A DNA stretch of 64,000 bases from Tetradesmus obliquus. Its lineage: Eukaryota; Chlorophyta; Chlorophyceae; Sphaeropleales; Scenedesmaceae. Location of the stretch: contig CP126198.1 in NCBI GenBank assembly GCA_030272155.1, positions 5,208,001-5,272,000 of the forward strand, written 5' to 3'. The position numbers were made by a program, and so were the translations under genes. The stretch's first letter is position 1, and each line of letters begins with the position of its first letter. This document shows positions 1 to 11,863 of the stretch, in pieces. The notes beneath the pieces were generated by a model. The model was not told the origin of the DNA and made no database searches. It was given only the letters and a program-made list of their open reading frames with translations.

Positions 1-913
1 CACGCCTGTCAAGCGGCACACAAAGTTGCTGACAGCAACTGCAGATCCTACTGCCACGCCACAGCCGCTTCCTGTGCATGTGCAAGTCACGAAGTGAAAC
101 TGTGCAGACAAAGCAGCTGAGCTCTCAGCGAGCTGCCCGTGCCTGCAAAGGCTGGCAAATCACCACCTGAAGCGCAGGCCAAAGCCACACCAGTCTGTGG
201 CATGGCGCAGCAGCAACCCTACATCTGCATGCATATGAAGCCCTGTGGAAGCACACAGCACCGCACACATGCACATAGCTATGTACGTGTCTATCAATCG
301 TTGGTGACAATCAGCGGCTGGCGCTAAAGCTTGCACACAAGCAGCAATATGAGCACCTCAAAGGGAGGAGGCCCACCCACTACCTGTAAGGACCACACAG
401 CTGTGCTGTGACAACACACTGTTCGGAGAGACAGCAGCCTACACAGTGAGCATGCACGCAGGCACTGCCTGGCCTGCACCAGCCGCGCCCAGCAACATGC
501 ATTGTGCACAGCTGTGAATAGAGTGCTTATTTTGGAGGGCTTGTCAGTAGCACAACGGCCTGCTGCTACCAGGCAGGCAGCCACGCTGGCGGCTGCACGC
601 ACCGAACACAACTTGCTCAGCACTGGCAACAAAAGCAAACAGCTCAGCACACACAAACATTGCCCAATCAACCTTTGCGGATGCAAGGGCAGGTCTGCAG
701 ACACAATCATTTGACACGGCTGCACAGCACAATGCCTGGTGCTATGGCTCAATTGGTTTTCCTGCAAGCACTAACGGCTCCTGCAAGCTCACTTGCTCAC
801 GCAACAATGTGAGTTGCCACATCCGCATCACCACTTCCCTGCACTGCCGCTCACTCAACTCGCTCGGAACTCATCTCAGCCCGCCGCACTCAACTCAACC
901 AACCCGAGCCAAC
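1..913. other. intergenic, no gene recognised
   Basis: No stretch here matches a protein family I recognise, and open frames on both strands are short and of biased composition. It lies downstream of the minus-strand transporter gene whose stop codon ends at 914, so the part nearest 913 should hold its 3' untranslated region. I see no RNA gene. Confidence 0.5.
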
Positions 914-3900
914 TCAGATGAGCTTCTTGTTGACCATCACCTTCCAGCAGGCGATGAACACCGCAGCACACACGGTGACCGTCGTGCAGTTGATGATGAT
1001 GAAACCCCGAATGTCCTCCGTCCAGCTGCTGGGAAGCACCAGATTCTCCCCCAGGATTCCAGCCACCAGATTGTATATCGCAAGGCTGAAGGTTGCTACT
1101 GTCAGCAGGATCTCAATGCGCAGCAGCCGGTTGCGGTTGTAGTCCAGCTCGATGTTGATGTAGTCCTCTGTGTCATCAATGTACTCGCCGATGCCTGCGT
1201 TATAAGAGATTCATGACAGACAGCACGTGTTATATTTGGTGTTATGCTTAGGCTTGCGGTGCAGCAGCCGGTTGCGGTTGTAGTCCAGCTCAATGTTGAT
1301 GTAGTCGGTGTCGTGAATGTACTCGCCGATGCCTTTGTTACAAGAGAGGGACAAGAGAGTGTTATGACAGACAGACAGGCAACGTGAGTGTGTCAATATG
1401 GTGTTACGTCACGAGTGTTGAGATGCAGCAAAGAGCAGCTGCCATCCGGTTAAATGTTGATGTACTCCTCCTTGGCGTCTATGGACTCAACGGTCAAAGC
1501 CCAGTCAAAACCCCAGGCCGCACCTGCCAGCTTGGCCAGCGTGCCGTCCACCACCTTGAGGTAGCTCTCTAGCAGGTTTTCCACCTCCAACAGGGTAGAT
1601 GATAACCCAAGTAACACCCCAGTCAAACCAAAGTCAAACCCCAGTAAAAACCCCAGGCCGCACCTGCCAGCTTGGCCAGCGTGCCGTCCACCATCATCAG
1701 GTAGGACTCCAGCAGGTTTTCTACTTCCAGCAGGTCATGCTCGTTGGTGGAGCGGCTGCTGCTGCTGCTACTGCTGGAGGAGCTGCTGCTGCCGTCACCG
1801 CCGCGCACGCGCCCGCCGTACGACATGCCCTGCGCAACAAAGTGCATGACATGTTGTCGTTACAAAACAGGCAGCCACAGCCGCAGCATCTGCAGCATGC
1901 TGTGGGGAAAGAAAAGGCCAAGCAGCAGCCACAGGAATGACCCCCTGTTGCTGAGTGTCTACAGCCTACGCAGCCACCTGCTGGCCATGCAAAAACCCCA
2001 AACCCTGATGTTATCCCTCACATGGAAGCGTTCCATCATGCCAGTGGGGCTGCGTGCCAGGTTGGCCACTATGGCCTTCCAAACCGTTCCATGGTTGTTC
2101 CCACCCTAAGCCTCACCTGGAAGCGTTCCATCATGCCTGTGGGGCTGCGTGCCAGGTTGGCCACTGTCGCGCGGCGCGGCAGTGCGCCGCCGCCCCAGCC
2201 CATGGTCTCTCGCCGGCCTGGCAGCAGCAGCAGTGGCAGCAGCAGCAGCAGTGTGCAGCCGATTATGAGCAGCTTGCAGCCAGAAGGTTGACGAATCACA
2301 CAGTACGGCACACAGTGCACAGCTCTGTTGCCGCGAGCACCAGAATGCACAGCACAAGCACGAGTCTGTGACCCGCACGTGTTTGATGCACATAATATGT
2401 TAGCATAAACCCTTAACACCCCTTGCGCCCAAATATACTAACTACAGAGTGTTTTTGCTTCCTGTGCCCGCATTCACCCCCTCAAACCATACATAGCCAA
2501 AGCACGATGACCCTGTCGCATGCCATACCACGCACCGATGAGCAGTGTGTTGTCGCTGCCCGCGCCTGCATTCTCCAGCGTGAACTACATCCATCTGATA
2601 CACAGGTCACTCGAAGATGTACTGCCATGAGCCGCAACTGTGCGCAGCGTGTTTGTCGCTGCCCGCGTCTGCATCCACCTCCCTGAGCCTTACATAGCCA
2701 AAGCACATGACCTACCCAATGTGTGCCATATAACCGCACCTACAAGCAGCGTGTTGTCGCTGCCCGCGTCTGCATTTCCCAGCTTGAACTACACACGTCT
2801 GATACACAGGCCACTCAAAGATGTAATGCCATGATCCCCACCTATGAACAGTGTGTTGTGCTGCCCGCGTCTGCATTCACTTGCCTGAACCAAACATCAC
2901 CACAGCACATGATGCAGCAAATGTGTGCCATACAAACCGCACCTATGAGCAGCGTGATGTCGCTGATTGCGTCTGCATTCTCCAGCTTGAACTACACACG
3001 TCTGATACACAGGCCACTGAAAGATGTATTGCCATGATCCGCACCTATGAGCAGCGTGTTGCCGCTGCCCGCGTCTGCATTCACCAGCTTGAACTATAAA
3101 TATCTGATACACAAGGACATTCTAACATACAATGCCATCATGCCCACCTATGAGCAGCGTGTTGTCGCTGCCCGCGTCCGCATTCTCCAGCTCAGCGTCC
3201 CGCCACTTGCTGAGGCACATGCGGTACATGTCCTGGTCGTCCTCCATGTAGCGCTCCAGGATCTCGCGCAGACCCTGAAAGTGACAGGAAAATAACAATG
3301 ATGTAACACATTATGCGACACCCCAGGCTCAACTACATTACAAAGTTCTGCGGAGCAACTTAACAAAAGGAATGCAGACCTCTCACTACAGTATGACCTG
3401 CCTAACATATCAACTGCAATGCTGCGAGTGACTGGCGTGCCTGGCATCTCCTGTAAGAGAAACTCCCAAGCAAGCATACCATCACACACAGCATTGCAAC
3501 ACCATACCCTTGCACCATTCAACACACCATCCAAGAACCATCCTGTTGAACTGTTCTTAGGTGTTTTCTCCCTTCATAAGCCCCTCGCTGGCTCCTGATT
3601 TAGGTTCCCACTCCTTGTCTGAGTGGAGTATGTGAACCAATGTAACGTTACGTAACAACGCACCTGGCAGCGCCCCAGCAGCCGCTGGTGCTGTGTCTTG
3701 ATCTTGCGCACCCGCTCCAGGTTGGTGCTGTTGCACTTGCGCATCAGCGCATCAAGCGCGGGGTGCGCCAGGCTCTCTAGCGTGGCTGTTTGCGAGGAGT
3801 AGTGGCGCGTGATCTCGCCTGGCAGCAGCAGCAGCAGCAGCAGCAGGCCGCACAGAAGCAGCGTCTATAGCAGGGTGGCAAGATGGAACGTACGGCAGAA

Positions 3901-4179
3901 CCAAAAATGAACAGAGCCCTGCTGTGCAACACTCACAGCTACTCTTGCAACACAGCGTGTGCTGGGGCTATCCACTGTCCTGCACGAGGTCAAGCACCGT
4001 GCACACTTAAGACTCACCTAGTGCAGCCTCCAGCATGTTGAGTTCAAACGGCAGCATCTCAGGGTCTCTGCTGTAGTGCAGCGCTGTGCTGCTGCGGTGC
4101 ATGCGCAAGCTGCCCGCATGCTGCAGCTCATGCGGCAGCAGCAGCTCCTGCGGTATTGCCGACGGCCCCTGCTGCTGCC

Positions 4180-4210
<31 letters not shown>

Positions 4211-5804
4211 AGCTGGCGCTCTGCTGCTGCTGTTAAGTGGCGGCGGTAGGCCTTCAGGGCCTGCGCCAGCTCCCGGCGTCTGCAGGGGTGTGTCGAGCGC
4301 TGCTGCTGCTGCTGCCGCCTGTGCTGCTGTTGAGTTGGGTCCTGTGCAGTCTGGCCGCTCCCGGATGATGCCTTCTATGGCTTTCATGAAGCGCTGGCTG
4401 GCCTCCGTCTTTTCAAAATCGAGCGGGAAGATGACCTGGCACACGTTCGAAAAGGCAATTGCAGGGATGTTGAGGTAACACTGGCTGTGGACCCACGCCA
4501 GGAATGGCTCTGGAAGCAGCCACCAGGCAGCAGCTCTGGCAACCAACACTGCATTGGCTTGCAGCAGCTGCTGCGCCAGCGCCAGCAGCTGCGCCAGCAC
4601 ACCTCGCAGCCCCGTCGTCAGCCCTACCTTGTCACATCTTATGATGACCCGCACGAGCTTCGCGCTGATGACCAATGCATTAACACAACACCACCACCAA
4701 GCTACCATCGAAGCCACCATTGCAGCTACAGCAACAGCGCTGCTCACCTTGTCGCATGTGATAATGAGCCGCACATGCTCTGCGCTGATGACCAGGGCGT
4801 TGTCTCGCACCAGGATCTGCGCAAAGCTGTCCCACGAGGACAGCGCGGGGTCCATCAGCCGCAGGTCACGCATGGGGATCTCCAGGCCCATCACCTGCGT
4901 TATGAGATACGTTGTTACACTGTTATGTAACAGTGATGTATATCAAGTTGTGGTTTAACAGGCAAACACGACAGCCAACATGATGATGATGAAACACGAC
5001 AGCCAAGTGGCTGTTGCTGCTGCGGGGTGTCCTGTGTGGGAACTGCAGTGCAGTGAGTGTGTCTAAGGTGCTTTCATGACGTGCTGGTACATTCATTCGC
5101 AGTAAGGGGTTTCAAAAACAAGGTCAAATGCATCCTTTGAGGAGAGAAGGTGCCACTGCAACTAGGGTTTGCCGTCCACAGCTGTCGTCCTGCAAGCAAG
5201 CACAGTGACTGCTGCCTTGCAAATGTGCTGCAAAATGCTGCCTGCGACATTGAACCACAAACTTTGTGCTTTTGCTGCACTGGCAGACTGTCACGCGCAA
5301 CGACCTGTTACCAGTCTGGACAACTACTGCAGTGTTGCAGTGCACATACATGTAGCAGCAGCGCATCTTGTTTCGACCAGCAGCAGGCTCCCGTCATGCA
5401 GCCAACACTGCTCAATATTGCCAACAAATCACAGGCTCTACGAATGCATGGAATTCAGCACAGCTTTTGTCATCAAGTACATCACATGGCCAAGTGGCGC
5501 TGTGCTGCTGCCTGCCCACCTGGATCAGCTGCCGCTTGTCCATGTGGATGGTCTGCAGCTCGCCCGTGTTGTGGATCAGTAGCCACGCCATCTTACGCGA
5601 CTTCTTCTGGCCCTTGTCTCGCCCTTTCTGCTTGGCACTCCTCGAGCCATGGGTGAGGGTGCTGCCTGTGCTAGTGCTGCCTAGGACGCCTCCAGCTCCA
5701 GCAGCAACGGGGATGCTCACATGCGGCGGATGCATTGGCGGCATGTTCTGCTCGAAGGCATGGTCAAGCAGGCGCAGGTGTTCATCTCTCGAGTCGACAG
5801 ACAT
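914..5804 (-). CDS. MRS2/CorA-family magnesium transporter, 8 exons
   Basis: Exons, in transcript order: 5804-5520, 4894-4748, 4435-4018, 3818-3664, 3274-3148, 2217-2117, 1829-1664, 1194-914. All phases agree and give 559 aa. Family blocks appear in order: AWLLIHNTGE; MRDLRLMDPALSS; ALVISAEHVRLIITCDK; LPFELNMLEAALGE; NLERVRKIKTQHQRLLGRCQ; ENLLESYLMMVDGTLAKLAG; IDDTEDYINIELDYNRNRLL. Two hydrophobic segments close the protein, as expected for a pentameric Mg2+ channel of an organelle or vacuolar membrane. The loop between them reads GEN where the family signature is GMN. Exon 3 carries a Gln-rich insert. The ATG at 5804 is the first in frame; no targeting signal is clear, so the compartment is unknown. 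Several introns hold partial exon copies. Confidence 0.9.
1257..1342 (-). repeat. partial copy of the 5' part of Mg-transporter exon 8
   Basis: This repeats the start of the last exon (GIGEYI..DYINIELDYNRNRLL) upstream of the true exon, with an in-frame deletion and then a divergence. The acceptor side is kept and no donor follows. Confidence 0.8.
1504..1595 (-). repeat. partial copy of the 3' part of Mg-transporter exon 7
   Basis: A second, diverged copy of the segment encoding ENLLESYL..VDGTLAKLAG with its donor lies in intron 7, downstream of the true exon end at 1664. Flanking intron sequence (ccccaggccgcacctgcc) is duplicated with it. Confidence 0.85.
2018..2085 (-). repeat. partial copy of the 3' part of Mg-transporter exon 6
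   Basis: The end of exon 6 (SPTGMMERFQ region) plus donor is repeated about 92 bp downstream in the intron, diverged at scattered positions. Confidence 0.8.
2530..3147 (-). repeat. six tandem copies of the 3' end of Mg-transporter exon 5
   Basis: Intron 5 contains six units of about 100 bp. Each begins with a diverged copy of the last 50 or so bases of exon 5 and its splice donor, followed by intron sequence. Units start near 2530, 2630, 2728, 2840, 2940 and 3048. Two kinds of tail occur: one with 'ctgatacaca' and one with 'agccaaagcacatga'. They alternate over much of the array. No unit keeps an acceptor, so none is a complete exon. Confidence 0.85.
4626..4690 (-). repeat. partial copy of the 3' part of Mg-transporter exon 2
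   Basis: Intron 2 holds a diverged copy of the segment encoding ALVISAEHVRLIITCDK, here reading ALVISAKLVRVIIRCDK, followed by a GT. It cannot be an exon because no acceptor is kept and the phase-consistent exon ends at 4748. Confidence 0.8.
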
Positions 5805-6548
5805 CGTGACTATCAGCCCTCGCACTACACGCAATTGAGGGCTTCGCTGTGCCGCTGAGATACAGTTGAGTTAAATTTAGTATCAAACTACATGTTTGAA
5901 CGACCAAACAGGACAGATCGGTTCCTCAAAAAGAGCGGTGAGTTGCACGGCAGGTGTGATGCGGTGTATCACAGTGCATCTGCAATCAGTAACACTTCTT
6001 TTAGGAAACGATACGGTTGCAAGCGTGCAACACACTGCTGCTGCACCCGCCAAACAACCCTGATGAGGCCACGCGGTTCAGGTGCTTGGGGTTTGACAAC
6101 AAGCAAGAGTCTCTGCAACATCAGTTGCCCTGCGCTGCAGTCTCAAGTTAAAGCAATTGAACCACACCTTGAGCCTTAGCTGCAGCAGCTGCAGCGGATT
6201 CAGCAGCAACACATGCGGTCCAAGACGCAGTTAGCGGTCACACACCTTGTCACTCTGTTCAAACATCGCGGCAACCAAGTCTGAAATCCAAAGGTTACAT
6301 CAGTTTGACCTTTGTCGCGCGTATTTTACTCCGCATAGTTCACACAACGCGCCACCTGCCCTCCACAGTGCTCATCAGTGCTTCGGAGGCGGCTCAAGAC
6401 CAGCCATGTGGCAGCAACACCAGAAGCGTGCCAGCACTCCCATGGCAAAAACGCTGCATTACCGCATGGCCACCATCATAATGCTGAGGTGCATCACCAT
6501 CATCATGAGGTGCACAGCCATCAGGTTCCAATCTTTGTTTAAAAATAA
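5805..6548. other. intergenic between two minus-strand genes
   Basis: This spacer should contain the promoter and 5' UTR of the Mg transporter and the 3' UTR of the TPR-like gene. A minus-strand TGTAA, the usual green-algal poly(A) signal, is at 6299-6295, about 250 bases after the TPR stop. No further gene is supported. Confidence 0.45.
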
Positions 6549-6655
6549 TCACCACATGATCCAGGGCTTGTTCTTGTTGCTGTCGCTGACCAGCACCTCC
6601 TCCTTGTCCTTGCGCAGCAGCTTGCTGAACACACCCCCGATGCCAGTGTGCCTGC

Positions 6656-6698
<43 letters not shown>

Positions 6699-7034
6699 CA
6701 ATACAGCTGTGAGTCAACAGCAGTTGTCAGCAAAAGGTGCCTGTGGTTGCTTGGAAGTAAACAGCACCTTGTGTGTGCAGCAGCAAAAGCAGCAGCACGC
6801 TTTTGCTGCATCCAATGGGCGCATAATATTGCTGCGACAGCTGCATGCAATTCTTCTAACGCTGGTGCTGAGCGCTAGGCAGGCAACTTTTTTTCACTGC
6901 CATTAACGCAGGTGTTGAAGCTCTACACTGCCACTCTCAAGCCCGCTCACTTGTTGATGACTGCCTGCAGCTCAGGCCCCTGCACCGGCCTCAGGTCGGG
7001 ATCTGAGGTGATGGTGGCAATGTCGCTGAAGCCT

Positions 7035-7081
<47 letters not shown>

Positions 7082-8134
7082 GTTGCGCTGCGTAAGTTAT
7101 ATGTGTTTTAACATGGCAGGCCTGTCTGCAGGATGCACTCCAGGTGAGCCAGCAAAGGCTGCACAAGAGACCCGCTGCCACATCAAACCTAGTCTGCCAT
7201 ATGTTGTTACTTCTGTGATAACGCACCTGTCTCCAGGATGGACTCAATGCAGGTCAGCGCCGCTGCTTTCTGCCCCAGCTGCGCATAGCTGTACATGCTG
7301 CCCTTCCAGCCTATATCACAACAGAACAAGTCCGCTGCCACAGCAACCTATAAGACGCACCAACAGCCAGCGTATCATACCTGTCTCCAGGATCGACTCA
7401 ATGCAGGTCAGCGCCGCCGCCTTTTGCCCCAGCTGCGCGTAACAGCAAGCCATGTTGTACAGCGCCGCATGCTCCTCTGCATCGCTGGGGCAGGCGTACT
7501 CGCGGGGACTGCCAGACAGCCGGTATGCACCTGCACAGACACACATAGCAGAAGCAGAAAGGCAGAGCAGCGAGCAAGGTGGAGCCATGTAAGAGGCCGA
7601 AAGTGGGGCACGCACGCACTCACGAGGACAGCCAGACAGCTGGTACGCACCTGCACAGAGCTGCAGGACGCAAGCGGGCCAGTCAACGCAGCTAAGTGAA
7701 GGCTGTGGCATAAATGCATCAGCGGCATGTTCTTGCCAGCAACACCACAACCGCAGCTGCTGCAATGCTGCAATCATGCAGTCGCCATTGCCTGGCAGCT
7801 CCAAGATCGGGTTGGGGAAGTTCCTGTGACAGACAGGCAGCTTCGTCACAACAGCAGTGACGACCTGTTCTAGCTAACACCAACAGACACTCATCCCCTC
7901 ACCGTTGCCCGGCAGCTCCAGGGCCAGGTTGAACAGGTCTGACTACCCTGCTGTAAACAGCAAAGGTCTACAGTGACAGCCACATCAATGTCCAAGTCTA
8001 GTCAACAACAACAAAGCCTTAGCTGGTACTTAGAGGCTCACCGTTGCCAGGCAGCTCCAGGGCCAGGTTGAACAGGTCAATGGCCTGGCTGTACTGCTTT
8101 GCCGCAAAAGCCTCCAGCCCAGCATCAATGGCCT

Positions 8135-8176
<42 letters not shown>

Positions 8177-9359
8177 ACAGCAACAGCAGCAGCAGCCAGT
8201 TGGAGCGAAGAGTTGTTTTGCCTGTGCGGGAACAGCACATCATGCTGCGCAGCTGAGGAGAGGTCAAGCAGGAGCAGCAGCAGCGGCAGAGTAGCCTGCT
8301 GCTACAAAAATGACTGCAGCAGAGAGAGGCTGCGTAGGTGTGCTGGTTGCAGGAAAGGGGCAGGGTCTGTGCAAGTGTACTGCTTGCAGGAAAGAGCCAC
8401 TGGACATACTTTTCCATGACGCCACCTTGGCTGCAGGGCTTGTGGCACAACAGCATGAAAAGCTCGGCATGTTGATAGTTGCTGAATCACAACAAATCCA
8501 AGCAACAAGAAGAAGGCTGAGATAGCCACAAAGCTTCTGATGTACCCACCTGTTTGCAGCGCTTGAACTGCCGCTCTGGTGCATCACTGCTGCTGCTGCT
8601 TGGGGCGTCCTCTGCATCTGCTGCCTGTGCCATGTCTGCCTGCCGCTGCTTGCGAGTCTTGAAGCCGCCTGTGCGGCGCCTGGCGCTGCTGCTGCTGCTG
8701 CGGGTGCTGCTGCTGGGAGCATCTGCTGTGGTGGTGGTGCTGCTGCTGGCTGATGATGAAGCATCTGCTGCTGCTGGTTCAGCTGCTGCTGCTGGCTTCT
8801 CCTCAAAGGCATCAGTCAGCTCAACCTCCCTGGAAGGAGAAAAGCAGTACAACATGTGTATCTTGTGATGATGTGTGAAGCCAACGGCATAAGCAACTAA
8901 AATGTTCACGCTAGCATGCACCAGTGAACCTGCCGGCGCCGTTGATACCGCATGTTGGCAAGTCCTGCATGGTGTGATGCACCTGTTGGCAGCAGATGCT
9001 GCCAGTGCATGTCTATGAGATTTCTTAATGAAGGCTAGCAACCATCTTCAACAAGCCCACAAACAGAGAGCTGCATAGCTGGATGTTGCAAACCGAAAGA
9101 GCTGCTGCAGCAGCAGCTGACACATGTAGTAGTGGTTGCACATCACATTACCCCGCCTGTGGGTAGCCTCAGGCATGCATGGCAACAAGCATACCACTTA
9201 CTTCCTGTCGCGACTGATCAAGTCACGAACGCCCTCGCCACTGCGAGCAATGGTGCTGTGGCGCCTTGCTGCTGTTGGGTGCACAGCAGCTGCTGGCTGG
9301 CAGGTGCGCGCCATGCGAGCTCCTTGAGCTGCTGCGCTGCGCGCTACTGGGCACAGCAT
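6549..9359 (-). CDS. TPR-like protein, probably plastid-targeted, 6 exons
   Basis: Exons: 9359-9202, 8829-8550, 8132-8042, 7530-7381, 7032-6951, 6651-6549. Phases agree, giving 287 aa. The N-terminus (MLCPVARSAAAQGARMAR..) is rich in Ala, Arg and Ser with few acidic residues, like a plastid transit peptide. A Ser/Ala-rich low-complexity stretch follows. The conserved part has helix-turn-helix repeats typical of TPR proteins: EAFAAKQYSQAIDLFNLALE, then a SGSPREYACPS segment, then ALYNMACCYAQLGQKAAAL, then TSDPDLRPV, ending NKPWIMW. This order recalls photosynthetic TPR proteins involved in photosystem assembly, but I cannot assign an orthologue from sequence alone. The start is the first ATG in frame; a GTG-initiated extension to 9401 is unlikely. 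Introns 3 and 4 hold partial exon copies. Confidence 0.8.
6658..6696 (-). repeat. (CAG)13 tract at a 3' splice site
   Basis: Thirteen CTG units on the sense strand lie a few bases upstream of the acceptor of the last TPR-gene exon (starts 6651). Confidence 0.8.
7036..7080 (-). repeat. (CAG)15 tract abutting a 3' splice site
   Basis: On the sense strand this is fifteen CTG units ending in CTGCAG directly before exon 5 of the TPR-like gene. It occupies the place of the polypyrimidine tract. Confidence 0.85.
7223..7945 (-). repeat. partial copies of TPR-gene exon edges
   Basis: Four partial copies surround the true exon 4 (7530-7381). Copies of the 3' end of exon 3 (encoding LALELPGNG plus donor) lie near 7895-7945 and 7790-7830. 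A copy of the 5' start of exon 4 (AGAYQLSGCPRE) lies at about 7612-7665. A copy of the 3' end of exon 4 (CIESILETG plus donor) lies at about 7223-7290. Each keeps a single splice junction. Confidence 0.8.
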
Positions 9360-10051
9360 GATATTTGGATTCGGTTGGTGCTGGGCGGAGCTTCGCTGCA
9401 CGACGCAATTGCAAAGATCTTACTGGTGTCACTCGCAGTGAAAGATCGGCTGCTAGTCCCTGTTGACCTTCCAACAATTGACAAAGTGAGCAGCTAAAAC
9501 TAGATAAGTATCCGCATGCAGCCCATGCTCCGCTCACCCCAAAAAGCTGCCTCAGGGCCTGGCACCAGCAGGGTACACGGCCTGGACAGTTGCACGCTAT
9601 CCGGAGCACTGCTTGGTTTGGGAGTGGATCGATTGCTAGAGAATACGTGCAGTGTAATAACAACTCTCAGGAGCGGGGCTTTACCATTTAGACAATAAAT
9701 ACGGCAGCAGTACATGTACTGCTGCATGTGCTGCGTGCATACAGCAGGTCGCTTGCAGGCTTAGCCTGTCAGGTGCAGTGTTTTACTCTGGCCAATCACC
9801 AAAAGGTCACCTGCTGACGTGAGTCCTGTAACCATGCCCCCACTTGACGGGGCGATCTGCCACTGCATGCATCAAAGACACTGGCCGCATGCGCAAGCTC
9901 CCCCTAGGCGCATAGATTGCTTACATGTAGACTGCTTACATGCAAAGTGCAATCGCACTGTGAATAGCCTCTGCATCTCCTCACTTGTCAGTTAGCGCTG
10001 CTTGCTCACGTCTCCGTCAAACCCTGAGGACGCAATACTGCGTGGTAGTTT
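9360..10051. other. intergenic between two minus-strand genes
   Basis: This stretch holds the presumed promoter of the TPR-like gene and the 3' UTR of the YqeY-domain gene. Two minus-strand TGTAA motifs lie at 9940-9936 and 9925-9921, roughly 112-130 bases after the YqeY stop, a plausible polyadenylation region. No gene is recognised. Confidence 0.45.
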
Positions 10052-10274
10052 TTACTTTTGCGTCAGCGCTGCTTTGACCAGCTCGCTGACCATCTTGCCA
10101 TCAGCAGCGCCCGCTGTCTTTGCAGTCACCAGCTTCATCACCTGCCCCATCTGCTTCACGCTGCTCGCCCCTGCCTCTGCCACTGCTGCTGCCACAATGC
10201 CAGCCAGCTCCTCCCTGCTCAGCTGAGCTGGCAGGTAGGACAGCAGCAGCTGCAGCTCCACCTCCTCCTTGCCT

Positions 10275-10321
<47 letters not shown>

Positions 10322-11013
10322 TGCTCAAAGGTTGGAGCTCAGCTGGCTATGCAGATAGCCAGTAAACAAACAATCAGTACACAGACACGTACATCAGGCT
10401 GCCCCTTTTGCGAGCCAGCCACCCTCAGCTCAACCGCTCTTCTGCCTGCAGCAGATCCCTTGCACATGATGGGTCACTAGCAACCAACTGAATGCAGTAG
10501 CAGCCCACCAGATCCATGCATCAGCAATGCCAGCGCACCTGCAAGGTCGTCCCTGCCCCCAGCTTTGTACTGGTCGATGGAGTCTCGCCGCTGCTTGGCC
10601 ATCTTCTGGATGACCGACAGCACCTCGGCATCACTGACCTGCAGCAACAGCAGCAGCAACCAGCAGCAGTGGCAGCGATTGCTCACTCAGCTTGTTGATG
10701 GCTGCCAGCATGCTGGCATTTTAACACATCATTCCTGCAAAATACTGCAACATAACAGTGTGACGTAACCGTATGACATAACACACTTCCTTGCCCGACT
10801 TGCGCAGCTCAATCTGGCGCTGCTGACAGCTGCTCACATGCTGGCATCACATAAATTAACTCAATAAACAAAATAACACTGTAACGTAACAGTACGACAG
10901 AACTCGTACCTCCTGTCCCTTCTCTCGCAGCTCGATCTCCCGCTGCTTGATGGCTGCTGACAGGAAGCGGATGGCATCCAGGCGGGGCGCATCCTTCGCC
11001 TTCATTGCAGCCT

Positions 11014-11055
<42 letters not shown>

Positions 11056-11863
11056 GTGGCGACAGTGGCGGCGGCAGCAGCAGGAGCAGCAGCAGCAAGT
11101 GTTGGCAGTGACCAACTGCAAAAAAGCATCAAAGTGCATGCGCAGCACTGACGTGGGCGCAGCAAAGCTATTGTGTGTTTGCAGACAGTCTGCGGAACTG
11201 ACATGGTAGTCCGGCAGCTGCTACTGCACGCAAGGTCAGGCACCCCACCTCCATCCTTGTGTTTAGTGCACACTGTCGTGATTGATAGTAACCTTTGCTG
11301 TCCCACTCTGCCCTACATTGTGAACCTGGGAAGTTCAGAGGCCTCACCTTCATGTCATCTTTGATGCGCACTGTTAGGTCGCTGCCAGCAGCAGCACAGC
11401 AGACAGACACATGTAGCTGGCGCTGCAGGCCACCTGCACCAACAGCAGCCGAATCCAGGTCACGTAGGTCAACACACCGGCATTTGCGCATGCATATGAG
11501 CCCTGTCAGGCCCCCACGACATGAGCAGAAGTTGCTACTCACATGCATGATTTGATGGCAGTGGTGGCTGTTGCAAGCTGCGACTGGTGTAGCTACATCA
11601 GCAGCCAGCATGCAGGCTGCAGTGCAATTGCTGTCCACCAGCACTGTCACTAGCAATGCTAGTCTAGCATGTATCAGCTCACACACTACATGAGTGCTGG
11701 GGCTGAGCATACCGCGTCTGCTAACAATGGGAGCTGAGCAAGAAGCCTGGCGACCCTGCAGACGCACAGCAGCAGGAGCCGTGTCATTCAGTTGCTGCTG
11801 CATGCTGCTGGTGCTGCTGCTGAGAAGCAGCAGCACTGTTGCTGGCACTGCTGCAGCCTGCAT
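10052..11863 (-). CDS. GatB/YqeY-domain protein, organelle-targeted, 5 exons
   Basis: Exons: 11863-11713, 11433-11348, 11011-10910, 10638-10539, 10272-10052. Phases agree, giving 219 aa. After a long N-terminal extension rich in Ala, Ser and Leu that looks like an organelle transit peptide, the YqeY domain is complete: LTVRIKDDMKAAMKAKDAPR, LDAIRFLSAAIKQREIELRE, VLSVIQKMAKQRRDSIDQY, ELQLLLSYLPAQLSREEL, and the C-terminal ADGKMVSELVKAAL. The family resembles the tRNA-binding tail of the GatB amidotransferase subunit; its cellular role is not settled. Several acceptors sit at the end of CTG repeats. The chosen ATG is the first in the frame that continues into the domain. Confidence 0.88.
10276..10320 (-). 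repeat. (CAG)15 tract abutting a 3' splice site
   Basis: Fifteen CTG units on the sense strand run into the acceptor of the last YqeY exon, which starts at 10272. Confidence 0.85.
10788..10845 (-). repeat. diverged partial copy of the end of YqeY exon 3
   Basis: The intron after exon 3 contains a segment encoding QRQIELRKSGKEV, clearly derived from QREIELREKGQE at the exon end, followed by a GT. It keeps the donor side only. Confidence 0.7.
11015..11053 (-). repeat. (CAG)13 tract abutting a 3' splice site
   Basis: Thirteen CTG units on the sense strand run into the acceptor of YqeY exon 3, which starts at 11011. Confidence 0.85.

Noticed and set aside
324..767. 147-aa minus-strand frame near the left edge
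   Set aside because: Cys/Leu-rich composition without conserved motif, a non-ATG-dependent frame, and no splice-supported continuation.
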